Shown in pieces: positions 1 to 6,081 of a DNA stretch of 9,995 nucleotides (the stretch's first letter is position 1; each line of letters begins with the position of its first letter). The DNA is from CAZHRJ01 sp964534765 (GTDB lineage Bacteria; Lindowbacteria; 2-12-FULL-62-27): the NCBI GenBank assembly GCA_964534765.1, contig CAZHRJ010000109.1:1-9995 (forward strand), in the 5' to 3' direction. The notes under the pieces were generated by a model, which ran no database searches, was not told where the DNA came from, and saw only the letters and a program-made list of their open reading frames with translations. A program made the translations under genes and the position numbers.

Positions 1-63
1 AATATTTTCGTCAAAATGTTTTATGAAAAGCGCACTTTTTCACCGGGAACTAAATTAGTGTAA

Positions 64-663
64 TCATCTGAAGTCTGGGGGGTTACCATGCGACGGCGAG
101 CCGGAGGTTGGCGGTGTGGGAGAAGCGAAGATCAGTTCAAACTCGCATACCGGGTGCCCGGTGTGAACGCAACGCGACTGCCGGACCCGGATAGGGCATC
201 GGAAGTGAGTTTCGACACCCTTGATGATGCCCTCCATGAAGTGGCAGAGCCTGCGTTTGGATTCATACTCGATGATCAATCTGTCCGGTGCGGGATCCTG
301 GTATCGAAATATCGGCGTTTCGGCGTCCGGATAGAGTTTTCGAACCTCGACGTGGATGATTCGCTGCACAGACTGGATAAAGGGTTTGGGATGATCGTAA
401 GGCTGGACGAAAACGGGATACCGCCGCACCAGGCAGGGGAAACAAAATTCGCCGAAATGGCGGAGTACGTCACTGAGCCCAAGCGACAGGCGGTCGGCGG
501 CATTGAGCAGGATCTTGAATAGATCATCATCCGGATACGTTTGGTGGACCTGGAACGGATCCCGGGTCTTTAATCCGCAGGCCGCGATCATGGCCTCATA
601 GTCTTTAGCGCCAAGACGCTCCACCAGGAAATCCTCCAACAGGACAAAAATGATGCCTTTCAT
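64..663 (-). CDS. Stand-alone H-NOX (haem NO-binding) domain protein
   Basis: This is a soluble haem sensor that probably binds NO (or O2) and passes the signal to a partner protein. The 199 residues are essentially one H-NOX domain plus a short proline- and serine-rich tail (about 181-199). Family hallmarks visible are the N-terminal MKGIIF, the proximal haem ligand His104 in IIHVEVRKLYPDA, and the haem-propionate motif Tyr133-x-Ser135-x-Arg137. Three Cys (140, 165, 173) match the zinc/redox site known from Shewanella-type H-NOX proteins, but the position of the fourth ligand, a His there, is Gln162. The ATG at 663 is chosen because MKGIIF is the canonical family start; an in-frame extension upstream to 879 only reads gshA DNA out of frame. 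The ATG overlaps the gshA stop (ATGA), and a GGAG lies 8 nt upstream inside gshA, so translation is probably coupled. Known H-NOX partners are kinases, cyclases or chemoreceptors; none is directly adjacent here. The family call is secure, the ligand is inferred. Confidence 0.93.
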   Translation of the reverse strand: MKGIIFVLLEDFLVERLGAKDYEAMIAACGLKTRDPFQVHQTYPDDDLFKILLNAADRLSLGLSDVLRHFGEFCFPCLVRRYPVFVQPYDHPKPFIQSVQRIIHVEVRKLYPDAETPIFRYQDPAPDRLIIEYESKRRLCHFMEGIIKGVETHFRCPIRVRQSRCVHTGHPVCEFELIFASPTPPTSGSPSHGNPPDFR

Positions 664-1838
664 CCGGCGCGCTCCATTGCCGCCGCGAGTGCGGCGAGAC
701 GCGCGACCAGTACCGTGGCCTCCATGCCGTCGGATTCGGCCACGTCGGTCAGGCAGATCGGTTTGAAGGACATGCCGGTGACGTTGAGATTGTAGGAATT
801 CCCTCTCTCGCCGTGATGCCGGTAGAACGCGCCCACCGGCCGGCCGTCGACCAGATAAATGACCGGTTCCGCGGGGCATCCGTCGACCAAATCATCGGTG
901 GGAATTCCCTCCTGGACGAGGATCTCTGATGTCTGGACTTTGCCTTTGCCGACATGCATCTTATTGACGGTTTTCCGGTTGATGGTGAGAACCTCGGCCG
1001 CCGATGAGACGGACATCACCGCCATGCCGTAGGTGCCGTAATTACTCTTGATGACCGCCACCGGCGGCCCGGAAACACCCGCGGACTCGTTCCAGCGGCG
1101 CGATTCGGCCAGGACGGTTTCCACGGACTGGGCAATCCGATCCAGTCCCGAGCGTTGCTTAAAGTCAACGTCCGTCACCGCCAAACTCAAAGGCCGGATG
1201 CCGCGCGGGTCGATCTGAGCGGTCCGGCAGATCTCATCGGCCAGTTTGTCGTAGATTTCAAACAGCCGGTGCTTGCGCCTCGCATACCACCCATACCGCG
1301 CATCCGGGATCATGGGCTGGGCCAGTCCCTTAAGAAGCAGCGGCAGCCCGGATGCCAGATCGTTGTTGAGAAGGAGGACATCGGGAATGAAATCGGCGCC
1401 GAACACCGCAAGGGCGCCGCGCCGGGAAAAAGGCAGAAGTTTCAGGGACTCACCGGACGCGGAAATCACCGTGACGTCATCCGCGCATTCCGGACAGGAA
1501 ATCTCCGCGCGAAATCCCGCCTTGCGAATAGCCCCGACCAGGGCATGCAGGTGCTCGGCATAATAGGGATTGCGGGTATGGCTTTCGGCGATGATGCCGA
1601 CAGCCGAGTCAGGCGGCCAACCGCGGGACTCGAGTGCGGCGCGGAAGTGAGCCGGGAGACGCTGGGCGTCCGCCGGGCTGAGATTATTGAACCCGGCAGG
1701 AAACACGTTCACGTCCACCGGGCATATCCGGCCGCCGCCCCGGCGGATATCGACCGAAACGTAAAAAACTCCCCCCGTTTCAGCGCGGCCGTCCAGCCAC
1801 CGCCGCGCCCGATCCATCTGGCCTGCGTCCCACTCCAT
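660..1838 (-). CDS. gshA: Glutamate-cysteine ligase, T. ferrooxidans-type (GshA)
   Basis: This enzyme makes gamma-glutamylcysteine from glutamate, cysteine and ATP, the first step of glutathione synthesis in the cytoplasm. The 392-residue protein resembles the rare proteobacterial family first shown in Thiobacillus (Acidithiobacillus) ferrooxidans and not the E. coli GshA fold. Family-like blocks seen are VDVNVFPAGFNNL (42-54), IIAESHTRNPYY (82-93), RRKHRLFEIYDKLADE (187-202), IKSNYGTYGMAVMSV (263-277), VQEGIP (308-313), and EPVIYLVDGRPVGAFYRHH (324-342). The last blocks look like the nucleotide/substrate-binding core. No gshB (glutathione synthetase) is in the window, so the pathway would be completed elsewhere or stop at gamma-glutamylcysteine. 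No Shine-Dalgarno is visible before ATG 1838, and a candidate -10 ends only 11 nt upstream, so the mRNA may be nearly leaderless. An alternative in-frame ATG exists at residue 8. Its stop overlaps the start of the downstream H-NOX gene. Confidence 0.9.
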   Translation of the reverse strand: MEWDAGQMDRARRWLDGRAETGGVFYVSVDIRRGGGRICPVDVNVFPAGFNNLSPADAQRLPAHFRAALESRGWPPDSAVGIIAESHTRNPYYAEHLHALVGAIRKAGFRAEISCPECADDVTVISASGESLKLLPFSRRGALAVFGADFIPDVLLLNNDLASGLPLLLKGLAQPMIPDARYGWYARRKHRLFEIYDKLADEICRTAQIDPRGIRPLSLAVTDVDFKQRSGLDRIAQSVETVLAESRRWNESAGVSGPPVAVIKSNYGTYGMAVMSVSSAAEVLTINRKTVNKMHVGKGKVQTSEILVQEGIPTDDLVDGCPAEPVIYLVDGRPVGAFYRHHGERGNSYNLNVTGMSFKPICLTDVAESDGMEATVLVARLAALAAAMERAG

Positions 1839-1849
1839 GAGGCGAGCGT

Positions 1850-1878
1850 ATCATACCGGTGGCGATGTGAAGTGGCAT
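1850..1878 (-). promoter_or_regulatory. Candidate sigma-70 promoter of gshA/H-NOX
   Basis: Read on the minus strand there is ATGCCA (1878-1873, 4/6 match to TTGACA), a 17-bp spacer, then TATGAT (1855-1850, 5/6 match to TATAAT). Transcription would start about 4-5 nt before the gshA ATG at 1838. That fits the lack of a Shine-Dalgarno there. The -10 lies inside a 13-bp sequence that recurs at 2549-2561. An alternative promoter further upstream (TTGCCA at 1985-1980, 17 bp, TAAAAG at 1962-1957) is about as good on the -35 but weaker on the -10. Confidence 0.35.
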
Positions 1879-1943
1879 TCTGATTTTTCGGCAATAGTCA
1901 TGCGGCAAGGTGCTGTTCAAGCGCGGCCGCGCCCACTTCGTAG

Positions 1944-1977
1944 CGGTCAATCGATGCTTTTAGACAACGGTCAATCG
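1944..1977. repeat. Pair of 10-bp direct repeats upstream of gshA
   Basis: CGGTCAATCG occurs at 1944-1953 and again at 1968-1977, 24 bp start to start. They flank the weaker alternative gshA -10 (1957-1962). The rest of the 205-bp gap between gshA and the DUF2283 gene (1839-2043) shows no convincing gene; short open stretches on both strands lack starts and Shine-Dalgarno sites. Two same-face repeats near a promoter could be an operator, but this is inference from position only. Confidence 0.3.
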
Positions 1978-1999
1978 TCTGGCAATCTTGCACACTCCG

Positions 2000-2042
2000 T
2001 CCCTATCGCCCTTCTTCGCCGTTGCGATCCTCGATAGAGGGA
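2000..2042. repeat. Imperfect inverted repeat after the DUF2283 gene
   Basis: TCCCTATCG (2000-2008) faces CGATAGAGGGA (2032-2042), giving a 9-bp stem with a 2-nt bulge and a 23-nt loop, directly after the stop of the minus-strand DUF2283 gene. There is no T-run on either side, so it is not a canonical intrinsic terminator. It could slow read-through from the toxin-antitoxin pair into gshA or be chance. Confidence 0.25.
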
Positions 2043-2043
2043 A

Positions 2044-2259
2044 TTAGTGGGAATGCACGGCGGATGAGGCGACGGAGGATTTCATCAGCGCCGGGATCGG
2101 CAGTCTGGACTTGGCGTCGAGAATTTCAATTCCCACGATTTTGTCGCTCTCGGTAACGTGGAGAATGACGCCCTCGCGTACCTCGACCGCCGCGCGCGGC
2201 CGAGTTTTGGACAGACGAAAATAGGCGGCGTCCGCTTTAGAATCGTATGTGAATTTCAT
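2044..2259 (-). CDS. DUF2283 family small protein, probable antitoxin
   Basis: This 71-residue protein matches the DUF2283 pattern almost end to end: start MKFTYDSKADAAYFRLS, central valine-rich EVREGVILHV, and the diagnostic IVGIEILDAKSRLP. Proteins of this family often sit directly after DUF4258 genes and are regarded as the antitoxin half of toxin-antitoxin-like pairs; no biochemical function is shown by the sequence itself. The ATG at 2259 is preferred over one at 2274 because AAGGAG lies 5 nt upstream and MKFTYD is the family start. The ATG overlaps the TGA of the upstream DUF4258 reading frame (ATGA), so its translation was probably coupled to the toxin. The C-terminal tail (about 56-71) is variable and not conserved. 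Confidence 0.85.
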   Translation of the reverse strand: MKFTYDSKADAAYFRLSKTRPRAAVEVREGVILHVTESDKIVGIEILDAKSRLPIPALMKSSVASSAVHSH

Positions 2260-2500
2260 GACCGCTCCTTCCATCCGCGTTTGAGCGGATAAGCTGATAT
2301 GATGGTTTTGTCCGAGTCGTTCGTTACCACCTTCAACGGGAACCCCGTATATTTCGCCTGAACTGCTTCAAGTCTATCGTGCGTTTACCTTCAATTGCAA
2401 CCTGATTCGACGGCTGAATGGTTTCGTCCACGTCTGCCCGGTCGATCTTAAACAGGCGGAGATTGTTTTTGGCATGGCGTGTCAAATGGTATTGGCTCAT
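2256..2500 (-). pseudogene. Frameshifted DUF4258 (toxin-like) gene
   Basis: Reading down from ATG 2500 gives MSQYHLTRHAKNNLRLFKID, then ADVDETIQPSNQV, the typical DUF4258 opening with its RHA motif. This frame ends after 55 codons at a TGA (2335-2333). The expected family ending, GFPLKVVTNDSDKTIISAY followed by PLKRG, is present but in the frame one base back, from about 2348 to a TGA at 2258-2256 that overlaps the DUF2283 start. A single lost base between about 2375 and 2340 would explain this. No canonical -1 slippery heptamer is seen at the junction, so a disabled toxin or a sequencing error is more likely than programmed frameshifting. DUF4258 proteins resemble RelE-like small toxins. The order toxin then antitoxin is the common one for this pair. 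No clear Shine-Dalgarno precedes ATG 2500. Confidence 0.7.
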
Positions 2501-2567
2501 GGAGGATCAGCGTAGCGTCAGGCCGGACAGAAATCAATCGGGAAGATTCGTATCATACCGGAGCCTG

Positions 2568-2596
2568 TTGACACATCGAATCGCCACGGTCATAAT
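2568..2596 (+). promoter_or_regulatory. Sigma-70-type promoter of the YgfK-like gene
   Basis: A perfect -35 TTGACA (2568-2573) is followed by a 17-bp spacer and CATAAT (2591-2596, 5/6). Transcription would start near 2603, giving a leader of roughly 30 nt before the GTG at 2632. It lies back to back with the minus-strand DUF4258 gene, whose candidate -10 (TATGAT, 2557-2552) sits just upstream. Confidence 0.7.
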
Positions 2597-2617
2597 GCGG
2601 CTGATTGGAGTAAAAAA

Positions 2618-2624
2618 AAGGAGG
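2618..2624 (+). promoter_or_regulatory. Strong Shine-Dalgarno fixing the GTG start at 2632
   Basis: AAGGAGG lies 7 nt before the GTG at 2632, an optimal spacing. It supports GTG as the true initiation codon of the YgfK-like gene, consistent with the N-terminal alignment to E. coli YgfK. Confidence 0.85.
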
Positions 2625-2631
2625 CTGGGAC

Positions 2632-4848
2632 GTGGTTGATCTCTATCCCGCGCCGTTTCGGCATCTGGTGCGGCGGGCGTTTTATGAATATCAGCACGAA
2701 CAAAAAATATTCGATCTTCCGGCGCGGAAGTTTCACCGGGGAGACGCCGCGCTGGACACGGGCGTGCGGTTTCACGGCATCCGCGCCGCCACGGGTGTCG
2801 GGCCGGCCGCGGGTCCGCAGGACCAGATGATTCAAAACATCGTCCTGTCGTGGCTGGGCGGATCGCGGATCATCGAGCTGAAAACCGTCCAGATCATGGA
2901 CGAACTCAAAATTTCCCGGCCCTGCATCGACGCGACCAACATCGGCTACAACGTCGAGTGGTCTCAGGAACTCAAGATCCAGCAGTCCCTCCGCGAGTAT
3001 GTTTCCGCCTCCATGCTGATCGACATCCTAACGGCCCACAACCTCCTGGGATGGGAAAAAGACGGCGCCAACCCGTCGGACACCATCTACGACCTCTCGC
3101 TCGGATATGACCTAAAGGGCATCCAGAGTCCGCCGATGCGGGGATTCATCGAGGGAGTGAAGAACGCGCGAAAGCAGGTGGATTTGCTGCGGCGTGAAAT
3201 CCCGGATGAACTCAAAAAATACCGCGACTTGGATTTTCGGACCCGGATTTGCGAGACGGTGACGCTGTCGACGTTTCACGGATGTCCCGCGGACGAGATC
3301 GACCGGATCTGCGAATTTCTCCTGACCGAAATGAATCTCCACGTGATCGTCAAACTTAATCCCACACAGCTCGGCAAGGAGGCCCTCGAACAGCTTCTCC
3401 ATGAGCGGCTCGGATTTTCGGACCTCACGGTCAACCCCAAGGCCTACACATCGGGACTGACCTTCGATGAGGCGGTGCATCTTTGCGGGAAACTTCGCGC
3501 CGTCGCCGAAAAATGCGGGCGCGGGTTCGGGGTCAAACTCACCAACACGCTTGAAGTCCTCAACCGCCGGTCGGTTTTCCGGGACGAGGTCATGTACATG
3601 TCGGGCCAGCCGCTCTATTGCATCGCGCTCAGTCTGGGCCGCAAGCTGCGGGAAACTCTGGGCGACTGGCTGCCAATCTCGTTTTCGGCCGGGATCGACC
3701 GTGGGAATTTTTACAAGACGGAGGCGTTGGGATTCGTGCCGGTGACGACCTGCACGGATCTGCTGCGTCCGGAGGGATACGGGCGGTTGTACAAATACTT
3801 CGAGCCGCTGTACGAGCACATGCGGAAACTCGGCGTGGGGGCCATCGACGACTATATCGTCAAGTACGGCGGCGCCGGCCGGCGGGCGGTGGATGAGGTA
3901 TTTGGGGAACTCAAAAAGGAACAGGGCCGGTTCTGTTCCGCGGCCGACGCCACGGCCCTCCTGGACCGTCTTCAGGCATCGCTCCGGGACGATGTCTCGG
4001 CGCCATCGACCCGGCTGTCGAAACGGATTGATCAGGCCCGGCTCGAAATCGATCGGATTCCGGTAACCCTGCGGCCCGCGTTGACCCGGATACTTGACGA
4101 TCTTCTGCCGAGGATTGTGCGCCGCGCGGGGTTTCTCAACACGCCGGGTATTGTCGAAGAGGCGCTCAGCGACTCCCGATACACTCGCGACAAGAACAGC
4201 GCCGTGCCCAAGCGCGTGAACAGCCGGCTGGTCATTTTTGACTGCGTGACCTGCGACAAGTGCGTTCCGGTCTGTCCAAACGACGCGAATTTCACGTATG
4301 AGACGCCGGCGGTGGAAATCGAGTATGTGAACTACGAACTGACCCAGGAGGGCGTCAAGCCCGTCGGCGGGGGCCGGTTGTCGCTGAAAAAAATGCATCA
4401 GATCGCCAACTACGCCGATTTTTGCAACGAGTGCGGCAACTGCGACACCTTCTGTCCGGAGTATGGCGGTCCCTTCATCGAAAAGCCGAGTTTTTTCGGG
4501 AGCATGGAGACCTACCGCAAGCACACGGCGCACGACGGATTTTATGTGGAGCGCGAAGGCGTACATGACCGGATAGTCGGTCGCATGATGTCCCGGGAGT
4601 ACCGGCTGGACATCAACCGCGCAACCGGCGCGGCGCATTATTCGGATCCGGTGGTGGAGATCGAGCTTGAGGCGGACAGCCGGGAGATTCGATCGGTCAA
4701 ACTGGTCGGCCAGAGCCGGTCGGGATATGTGGTCGACATGAAGAATTTTTTGATTCTCAAAATTCTCATGGGGGGCGTGCTGAACCCGAAGGCCGCCAAT
4801 TACGTGAACATGGCCTACCTGCCGGGATTTGCGCCGGTGGGCTATTGA
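2632..4848 (+). CDS. YgfK-like flavin/4Fe-4S oxidoreductase lacking the NAD(P)/FAD module
   Basis: The 738 residues align at both ends with E. coli YgfK (putative selenate reductase subunit, about 1030 residues). Residues 1-410 are the dihydroorotate-dehydrogenase-like flavin barrel, with GVGPAAGP (55-62), IELKTVQI (81-88), LSTFHGCPADEI (212-223), KLNPTQLGK (241-249), FGVKLTNTLEVLN (299-311) and MYMSG (321-325). Residues 535-610 carry two 4Fe-4S motifs: Cys538/541/544/548-Pro and Cys598/601/604/608-Pro, with a 49-residue insert between them. The roughly 450-residue GltD-like FAD/NAD(P) part that YgfK has between these regions is missing; residues 411-534 form a mostly helical, charged stretch with no Rossmann GxGxxG. 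The enzyme therefore probably exchanges electrons with a separate protein or ferredoxin. It is cytoplasmic (no signal peptide or membrane segment). The substrate is unknown; YgfK relatives are linked to purine or pyrimidine degradation and selenium metabolism, but no xdh, ssnA or hydantoinase gene is near. The GTG start is backed by the Shine-Dalgarno and promoter. Confidence 0.85.
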   Translation: MVDLYPAPFRHLVRRAFYEYQHEQKIFDLPARKFHRGDAALDTGVRFHGIRAATGVGPAAGPQDQMIQNIVLSWLGGSRIIELKTVQIMDELKISRPCIDATNIGYNVEWSQELKIQQSLREYVSASMLIDILTAHNLLGWEKDGANPSDTIYDLSLGYDLKGIQSPPMRGFIEGVKNARKQVDLLRREIPDELKKYRDLDFRTRICETVTLSTFHGCPADEIDRICEFLLTEMNLHVIVKLNPTQLGKEALEQLLHERLGFSDLTVNPKAYTSGLTFDEAVHLCGKLRAVAEKCGRGFGVKLTNTLEVLNRRSVFRDEVMYMSGQPLYCIALSLGRKLRETLGDWLPISFSAGIDRGNFYKTEALGFVPVTTCTDLLRPEGYGRLYKYFEPLYEHMRKLGVGAIDDYIVKYGGAGRRAVDEVFGELKKEQGRFCSAADATALLDRLQASLRDDVSAPSTRLSKRIDQARLEIDRIPVTLRPALTRILDDLLPRIVRRAGFLNTPGIVEEALSDSRYTRDKNSAVPKRVNSRLVIFDCVTCDKCVPVCPNDANFTYETPAVEIEYVNYELTQEGVKPVGGGRLSLKKMHQIANYADFCNECGNCDTFCPEYGGPFIEKPSFFGSMETYRKHTAHDGFYVEREGVHDRIVGRMMSREYRLDINRATGAAHYSDPVVEIELEADSREIRSVKLVGQSRSGYVVDMKNFLILKILMGGVLNPKAANYVNMAYLPGFAPVGY

Positions 4849-4892
4849 TGTCCGCTGATGGCTGACAGCTCCCATTAATTGGATCTTTTCGA

Positions 4893-6017
4893 CTGAACGC
4901 GATCACAGTTTTATTGATCGAGGATAGTCCGGCGGACGCCGACTATCTTGCCGAAAGTCTTTCCCGAAGCGAGCAGCCGAAGATCGCGCTCATCCACGCC
5001 GAAAGTCTCTCGGCGGGGATTGCGATTCTAAGTCAGCGATCGGACGTCGACGTCGTGCTGCTGGATCTGTCCCTGCCTGACGGAAGCGGGGTCGACACGG
5101 TTCGAAAATTCCGGGCCGCCGTGACCGACCGGCCGGTGGTGGTTCTGACCGGTTCTCCGAACCCGACGCTATGGGCGGAGTCGCTCGAAAACGGGGCGCA
5201 GGACTATCTGCTGAAGGAAAAACTCAGTCTCGACACGCTGGTGCGGTCGATCCACTACGCGATGGTCCGCAAGCGTCTGTTTGACGAGCAGGAGGAGCGG
5301 CAGCGGCGACTCACAGAGATAGACCGGATGAGAAACGATTTCATCCAGATGGTCAATCACGACCTGACCACGCCGATCATCACCGTGTCCGAATCCCTGG
5401 CGCGGCTGGCTAAGGATCCGCCGCCCACGGAGCGGCAGGAATATCTGGATATGGCGCGCCGTAACACCGATCGGATTCTGAGACTCGTGGACGATCTGGC
5501 GGATCTCACCCGGTTCAATCGCGGGCAATTCACCCTCAAAAAATCCCGCGTGAATCTCCGCCGGCTTGTCCGGCAGGCGGCGCAGACGGTCATCCAGTCT
5601 CATCCGGGTTCCAAAGTGACGCTGGTCTACCCCCAGTCAGATTCGCCCCCGGTCTTTGTCGAGGCCGATCCCCAGCGGTTGGATCAAGTCCTGACCAATC
5701 TCCTCCAGAACGCGGTCCAGTATGCGCGAATGCGTGTGGAGGTGCGGCTGGCCGACATCGGCGGCGATGCGCGGATTGAGATTGAAGATGACGGAGTCGG
5801 CATGGATCCGGTGGATTTGCCCCACCTGTTTGAAAAGTTTTTCAGAGGCCGCGGCCGGGGGAAGAAACCCGCCGGGAGCGGATTGGGACTGGCCATCGCC
5901 AGGGGCATAATGGAGGCCCACGGCGGGAGTATCAGCGCGGAAAACAGGGCCCAAGCCTCCGGAACCGTTACCGGTGCCCTATTTGCTCTGACCTTTCCAA
6001 AAAACTCCCGTTCTTGA
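4893..6017 (+). CDS. Hybrid receiver-histidine kinase (REC-HisKA-HATPase), soluble
   Basis: This cytoplasmic two-component protein has an N-terminal receiver controlling a C-terminal kinase. Numbered from a CTG start at 4893 (374 residues), the receiver covers 4-120: acid pocket Glu10/Asp11, phospho-acceptor Asp58 in LLDLSLPDGSG, Thr86 and Lys108. A helical linker (122-145) leads to the HisKA helix with His156 in MVNHDLTTPI, then the ATPase domain with N-box Asn269/Asn273, G1 DDGVG (299-303) and G2 GSGLG (328-332). The start is uncertain. The first ordinary start codon is TTG at 4914, but it would remove the first beta strand of the receiver (ITVLLIED). The frame stays open back to a stop at 4863, with CTG at 4893 and ATT at 4878 as the only upstream options, and no good Shine-Dalgarno is seen. 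It lies 44 nt after the YgfK-like gene and may be read from the same promoter. The receiver is clearly paralogous to that of the kinase at 6700. Confidence 0.88.
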   Translation: MNAITVLLIEDSPADADYLAESLSRSEQPKIALIHAESLSAGIAILSQRSDVDVVLLDLSLPDGSGVDTVRKFRAAVTDRPVVVLTGSPNPTLWAESLENGAQDYLLKEKLSLDTLVRSIHYAMVRKRLFDEQEERQRRLTEIDRMRNDFIQMVNHDLTTPIITVSESLARLAKDPPPTERQEYLDMARRNTDRILRLVDDLADLTRFNRGQFTLKKSRVNLRRLVRQAAQTVIQSHPGSKVTLVYPQSDSPPVFVEADPQRLDQVLTNLLQNAVQYARMRVEVRLADIGGDARIEIEDDGVGMDPVDLPHLFEKFFRGRGRGKKPAGSGLGLAIARGIMEAHGGSISAENRAQASGTVTGALFALTFPKNSRS

Positions 6018-6043
6018 CTTTGCCAGCTGTCGCTGAGTATAAT
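6014..6043 (+). promoter_or_regulatory. Sigma-70-type promoter for the HTH-receiver/kinase operon
   Basis: TTGACT (6014-6019, 5/6) and a perfect TATAAT (6038-6043) are separated by 18 bp. The -35 overlaps the stop codon of the preceding kinase gene. The predicted start near 6050 leads into an A-rich leader and an AGGAG (6072-6076) 5 nt before the ATG at 6082. No terminator is seen between the kinase and this promoter, so read-through is also possible. Confidence 0.7.
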
Positions 6044-6081
6044 AAAAGTGGAAAAAGTGAAAAAAGTCATTAGGAGACCTG

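Noticed and set aside
1..63. Possible terminator downstream of the H-NOX gene
   Set aside because: The region is AT-rich, but only very short AT stems (GAAAA/TTTTC, ACTAA/TTAGT) without a GC stem and T-run are seen.
88..522. A 144-codon plus-strand open frame near the left end
   Set aside because: It is antisense to the H-NOX gene, whose haem ligand and YxSxR motif are intact.
664..879. N-terminal extension of the H-NOX frame to an ATG at 879
   Set aside because: The extra 72 residues are arginine-rich and read gshA DNA out of frame; MKGIIF at 663 is the canonical H-NOX start.
1155..1883. A 242-codon plus-strand open frame
   Set aside because: It is antisense to gshA, which has family-wide conserved blocks; no Shine-Dalgarno or known motif supports the plus-strand reading.
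1888..1990. Short minus-strand open stretch reading DRYEVGAAALEQHLAA before a stop
   Set aside because: It has no start codon or Shine-Dalgarno and no family I recognise; it could be a gene remnant but cannot be supported.
3112..4875. A 587-codon open frame on the minus strand
   Set aside because: It lies fully antisense to the YgfK-like gene, whose motifs, promoter and Shine-Dalgarno are clear. The antisense protein has no recognisable motifs; it reflects GC-rich codon bias.
4849..4892. Possible terminator between the YgfK-like gene and the hybrid kinase
   Set aside because: Only a 4-bp GCTG/CAGC stem is found, too weak to call; the two genes may be co-transcribed.
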